Shown here one piece after another: positions 43,252-43,935 of a stretch of DNA of 43,935 bases. The first letter of the stretch is position 1. Each line of letters opens with the position of its first letter. Origin of the DNA: Ignavibacteriaceae bacterium. Lineage in GTDB: Bacteria > Bacteroidota > Ignavibacteria > Ignavibacteriales > Ignavibacteriaceae. Position numbers and translations under genes: made by a program. The stretch spans positions 1 to 43,935 of the forward strand of contig JABWCL010000034.1 of assembly GCA_013360295.1 (NCBI GenBank). The letters run 5' to 3'. The notes beneath the pieces are model-generated. The model saw only the letters and a program-made list of their open reading frames with translations. It had not been told where the DNA came from and did not search any database.

Positions 43252-43267
43252 AAATATAAGTTCATAG

Positions 43268-43804
43268 ATGTCCAGAAAGAAAACCAGGCCCGAAACAACA
43301 GGCGGGAAAAATAAATACTTTGTAACAGGAATAATTGTAATAGTCATAGCTGCGGTGATTTTTATGTTAATTCCCCGGAAAGATCAGCCGTTGGAAACTC
43401 CGGTTCCGGAAACTCCGAAATACGAATTTAAGAAAGAGGGCATTGTCATTTTTGCCTCTCCCGATGGAAACAGCAAAATCAGGATTGATGTCGAAATCGC
43501 CGATACCGAATATGAGCGTACACTTGGGCTTATGTACCGCACCGGAATGACTGAGATGCAGGGAATGCTTTTTGTCTTCCCGCTCGAGCAGCCTCTCTCC
43601 TTTTGGATGAAAAACACCATAATGCCGCTCGATATGATATACATAAACAGTAAAAGAGAAATTGTTAAAATCCATAAAAACACAACACCTTACAGCGAAC
43701 AGTCTTATCCTTCGGTAGAGCCTGCTCAGTATGTGGTCGAAGTCCTCGCGGGATTCAGCGACAGGCATAATATTCAAGCAGGAGATAAGGTCTTTTGGCA
43801 ATAA
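43268..43804 (+). CDS. Membrane-anchored DUF192 (UPF0127) protein
   Basis: 178 residues: a basic N-terminus, one membrane helix (about 18-36, FVTGIIVIVIAAVIFMLI), a Pro-rich linker and the DUF192 domain (about 60-178). Family signatures are IADTEYERTLGLMYRTGM, GMLFVFPLEQPLSFWMKNTIMPLDMIYINSKREIVKIHKNTTPYSE and YVVEVLAGFSDRHNIQAGDKV. It is most likely periplasmic and anchored. The domain's biochemical role is not established. It lies 16 bp after the V4R gene and 18 bp before the probable lysA start, so the three look like one operon. Confidence 0.92.
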   Translation: MSRKKTRPETTGGKNKYFVTGIIVIVIAAVIFMLIPRKDQPLETPVPETPKYEFKKEGIVIFASPDGNSKIRIDVEIADTEYERTLGLMYRTGMTEMQGMLFVFPLEQPLSFWMKNTIMPLDMIYINSKREIVKIHKNTTPYSEQSYPSVEPAQYVVEVLAGFSDRHNIQAGDKVFWQ

Positions 43805-43822
43805 TAATACTTCATAGATATC

Positions 43823-43935
43823 ATGCAAAAATTTGAAACAGATCAATTCCGTTATATTGACGGAGAACTTTATTGTGAGTCAACGCCCGTTTCCGCGATC
43901 GTCGAGTCCGTCGGTACTCCGGTTTACATATACAG
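43823..43935 (+). CDS. lysA: Probable diaminopimelate decarboxylase, N-terminal fragment (runs off window)
   Basis: Only the first 37 codons are in the window, starting at ATG 43823. The frame reads FRYIDGELYCESTPVS, AIVESVGTPVYIY, which matches the start of LysA: a short strand, a tag for the substrate pocket, then the (G)TPVYVY motif before the PLP-binding barrel. It would make lysine from meso-diaminopimelate. The match rests on this short conserved N-terminus; other fold-type III decarboxylases share it less well. Confidence 0.72.
   Translation, partial: MQKFETDQFRYIDGELYCESTPVSAIVESVGTPVYIY

Noticed and set aside
1-43935. CRISPR arrays, insertion sequences and prophage genes
   Set aside because: No regularly spaced 25-40 bp repeats, no transposase or integrase reading frame and no phage structural gene were seen.

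Overview
The window looks like a chromosomal segment from a Gram-negative member of the Bacteroidetes/Chlorobi/Ignavibacteria assemblage, most likely Ignavibacteriota. This is an inference from gene content; there is no rRNA here to settle it. The evidence is: two secreted proteins with type IX secretion (T9SS) C-terminal sorting domains of the NYPNPFNPSTKI type; TonB-dependent and OMP-beta-barrel receptors; a one-protein hybrid two-component system ending in an AraC helix-turn-helix; an IleRS2-type isoleucyl-tRNA synthetase; and a Chlorobium/YfhL-like ferredoxin. Many, but not all, starts have a good AGGA(G) Shine-Dalgarno. I see no CRISPR array, rRNA, convincing tRNA, transposase or phage gene.

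Layout. (1) 1-8.4 kb, minus strand: a secreted endonuclease I, a secreted beta-propeller protein (both T9SS cargo) and a hybrid sensor whose periplasmic part is a parallel beta-helix. (2) 8.6-21.4 kb, plus strand: an outer-membrane beta-barrel receptor, an acyl-CoA dehydrogenase, a translationally coupled run (YidD-like protein, two paralogous exported proteins, ACT-domain protein, UPF0210 protein), LemA with a TPM-domain protein, DUF309 with a ferredoxin, an exported metallophosphoesterase/PQQ-propeller fusion and a HAD phosphatase. (3) 21.4-31.3 kb, minus strand: a sensor kinase and then a compact housekeeping cluster. In transcription order it reads yggS, divIVA, purine nucleoside phosphorylase, membrane/coiled-coil protein, ileS, DksA-like protein, lspA, rluD. 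This is the gene order of the Bacillus ylmE...divIVA-ileS-ylyA-lspA-ylyB region with insertions. (4) 31.6-42.3 kb, minus strand: a signalling block with a ferredoxin-like protein, a TonB-dependent receptor, a YfiR-domain/PAS histidine kinase, a single-domain receiver, a REC-PAS-kinase and a four-PAS kinase. No DNA-binding or cyclic-di-GMP output domain is encoded in it. (5) 42.6 kb to the end, plus strand: a stand-alone XylR_N-V4R sensory protein, a membrane-anchored DUF192 protein and the first 37 codons of a probable lysA.

How the genes may work together. Region 4 reads as one signalling unit: an outer-membrane receptor, a periplasmic YfiR-type sensor domain on a membrane kinase, and two receivers. 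Its output must lie elsewhere. Region 1 pairs an AraC-type one-piece regulator with extracellular proteins it could control. The run at 12.5-16.4 kb is held together by stop/start overlaps of 11, 11 and 4 bp.

Non-coding structure. Five intergenic stretches carry degenerate arrays with a 7-bp period, similar in style to cyanobacterial heptanucleotide STRRs. Two GC-rich palindromic elements share a 5' end (about 3.80-3.94 kb and 16.42-16.47 kb). Other structures are a REP-like nested palindrome (41.42-41.48 kb), a 31-bp near-perfect palindrome (24.67 kb), dyads next to gene starts at 8.4 and 42.3 kb, and two direct-repeat motifs flanking the AraC-type hybrid sensor gene. Start codons were chosen by eye from signal peptides, family starts and Shine-Dalgarno spacing; the less certain ones are flagged.
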